From positions 44,340 through 108,339 of the forward strand of contig CANHQP010000003.1 of NCBI GenBank assembly GCA_947462925.1: a stretch of DNA of 64,000 nt. The letters run 5' to 3'. The stretch is from Flavobacteriia bacterium (GTDB lineage: Bacteria > Bacteroidota > Bacteroidia > Flavobacteriales_D > Crocinitomicaceae). A program made the position numbers and the translations under genes. The notes under the pieces are model-generated. The model worked only from the letters and a program-made list of their open reading frames with translations. It was not told the DNA's origin and did no database searches. Shown piece by piece: positions 62,846-64,000 of this stretch. Each line of letters begins with the position of its first letter. The stretch's first letter is position 1.

Positions 62846-63799
62846 ATGTCAGAAAATCTAGCTCATTTTATTCAACAAGAAAAATCCATTTTGCAGCGTT
62901 TGCAAAGCAAAGATTGGGATGAACGGAACATCGAAGTTTGGGTCAAAAGAGATGATTTATTGCATCCGGAAGTTTCTGGCAATAAATGGCGCAAATTGTA
63001 TTACAACATTGAACAGGCGAAACAATACAAGAGTGATGGAATCTTCACTTTTGGAGGCGCATTTTCAAATCATTTGGTTGCAACGGCTTTTGCTGCGAAA
63101 GAATCTGGTTTAAAATCCATTGGTTTTGTGCGTGGTAACGAATTACATAAAGATTCAAATCACACCTTGCGAAGATGCGCTGATCTTGGAATGGAATTGC
63201 AATTTCTATCGCGGGAAATGTATGTTTTGCACAACGACAAACAATTTATTGACGAATTGAAACTCGAAAATCCCGGATTTTATGCCGTTCCAGAAGGCGG
63301 TGCCAATTATTTCGGAATTATTGGTTGTCAAGCGATTTGGAAAGAACTTCCTTCAGACGTTGACCATCTTTTTGTAGCACAAGGCACTACCACCACTAGT
63401 TGCGGGTTGTTGCTTGGATTGCCAGAAAAAACAGAATTGCACGTTGTTCCTGTTTTGAAAGGATTTGATGTTCAAAAAACAATGCAAAATCATTTAAATT
63501 GGCTTTTGTTTGATGAAAATCTTGCATCAGATTTAGTAGCGAAAGTCAATGTTCACGAAGAATTTCATTTTGGTGGTTATGGAAAATACACGCCAGAATT
63601 GTTACAATTCATTAAACAAACGTATCAAATTCATCAACTTCCACTCGATCCTGTTTACACTGCAAAAGCTTTTTACGCCTTGGAAGAAACCCTAAAATCG
63701 TCAAAATTCGACAATCAAAAAGTCGTTTTTTTACACACAGGTGGATTGCAAGGTTGTAAGTCAATTGAAGAAAAAGAAAACATGCGATTCTTTGACTAG
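62846..63799 (+). CDS. 1-aminocyclopropane-1-carboxylate deaminase/D-cysteine desulfhydrase family protein
   Basis: A 317-residue PLP-dependent enzyme of fold type II. The family signature VWVKRDDLLHPEVSGNKWRK contains the cofactor Lys47, and FGGAFSNHLVATAFAAKE follows. Members deaminate ACC or release sulfide from D-cysteine. Which applies here cannot be told. The remaining 63800-64000 stretch holds no gene that I can support. Confidence 0.87.
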   Translation: MSENLAHFIQQEKSILQRLQSKDWDERNIEVWVKRDDLLHPEVSGNKWRKLYYNIEQAKQYKSDGIFTFGGAFSNHLVATAFAAKESGLKSIGFVRGNELHKDSNHTLRRCADLGMELQFLSREMYVLHNDKQFIDELKLENPGFYAVPEGGANYFGIIGCQAIWKELPSDVDHLFVAQGTTTTSCGLLLGLPEKTELHVVPVLKGFDVQKTMQNHLNWLLFDENLASDLVAKVNVHEEFHFGGYGKYTPELLQFIKQTYQIHQLPLDPVYTAKAFYALEETLKSSKFDNQKVVFLHTGGLQGCKSIEEKENMRFFD

Positions 63800-64000
63800 A
63801 CCTCAAAAAAATATGGATTTTAATTTCGTAATCAAATAATTATTATATATTTACAATCACTACTGTCCGATAAAAATAAGAAATAATAGAATTCGACGCT
63901 GAAGGTCTTGATTCTACTTGTGTGATAATCGTATTTTAAAAAGTAAGCCCCTTTTTAAACAGAGCTAAATTCTAATTGAAGTTGATAAGTACTTTCACGA

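Noticed and set aside
63848..63862. Single TATTTACA near the window end, resembling the array core
   Set aside because: Only one copy and no neighbouring repeat, so no array is supported.

Overview
The window is about 64 kb of low-GC chromosome from a member of the Bacteroidota, most likely a flavobacterium-like organism. The evidence is the type IX secretion (T9SS) and gliding-motility gene set (PorQ-like, PorP/SprF-like, and three proteins with type A or type B T9SS sorting tails). Promoter-like sites also match the Bacteroidota pattern TTG-N19/20-TAnnTTTG, and lineage-typical families are present (DUF3127, DUF5522, DUF2147, a TPR-fused histidine kinase). I cannot name the genus from sequence alone.

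Layout. 1-7.4 kb: minus-strand secreted and membrane proteins, including a CUB plus P-domain T9SS cargo, an outer-membrane barrel, a membrane-anchored MutS-like ATPase and an ice-binding-like (DUF3494) T9SS cargo. 7.7-9.6 kb: a three-gene plus-strand operon (SnoaL-like, GNAT, nitrilase-like). 9.6-19.5 kb: housekeeping genes, namely rpmH, an ABC exporter, DUF3127, a flavin reductase, tRNA-Leu(UAG), trigger factor, TauE/SafE, a DEAD-box helicase, an S4 protein, meaB and a phosphoesterase. 19.5-27.2 kb: PorQ-like, an outer-membrane barrel preceded by an A17 tract, cmk, an ACT-like protein, PorP/SprF and a large SprB-repeat cargo. 27.3-31.4 kb: a TPR histidine kinase/NarL regulator pair and a divergent HisKA_2 kinase. 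31.5-39.3 kb: DinB, NlpC/P60, an epimerase, glyA, an FHA protein, cyclophilin, a DjlA-like protein and htpG. 39.4-44.5 kb: an AAA-DUF4143 ATPase behind a 4 x 22-bp repeat array, a glycoside-hydrolase-like protein, an FkbM methyltransferase and a membrane protein. 44.5-51.6 kb: an accessory-looking island with an XRE regulator, a tight operon of SPFH/SHOCT, zinc-ribbon, CFI-box and small unknown proteins, and then a second AAA-DUF4143 ATPase behind a 9 x 23-bp array. 51.6-63.8 kb: an M61 peptidase, two beta-oxidation/phenylacetate-type enzymes, small secreted proteins, a cystathionine beta-synthase-like enzyme, a BtuF-like protein, an acyltransferase and an ACC deaminase-like enzyme.

The most interesting signal is the pair of phased direct-repeat arrays. 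There are four copies at exactly 22 bp and nine copies at exactly 23 bp. Each lies directly upstream of a gene for an AAA ATPase fused to DUF4143, and both share the core TATGTAA (or its complement), in opposite orientations. In each case the last repeat overlaps the expected -33 region and is followed by a TAnnTTTG-like -7 box. This suggests a recurrent module of repeat array plus ATPase, possibly self-regulating. The second candidate is the 45.0-49.8 kb SPFH/zinc-ribbon operon. Its divergent XRE regulator has two 13-bp palindromes in the shared control region, and a third related palindrome lies just past the operon.
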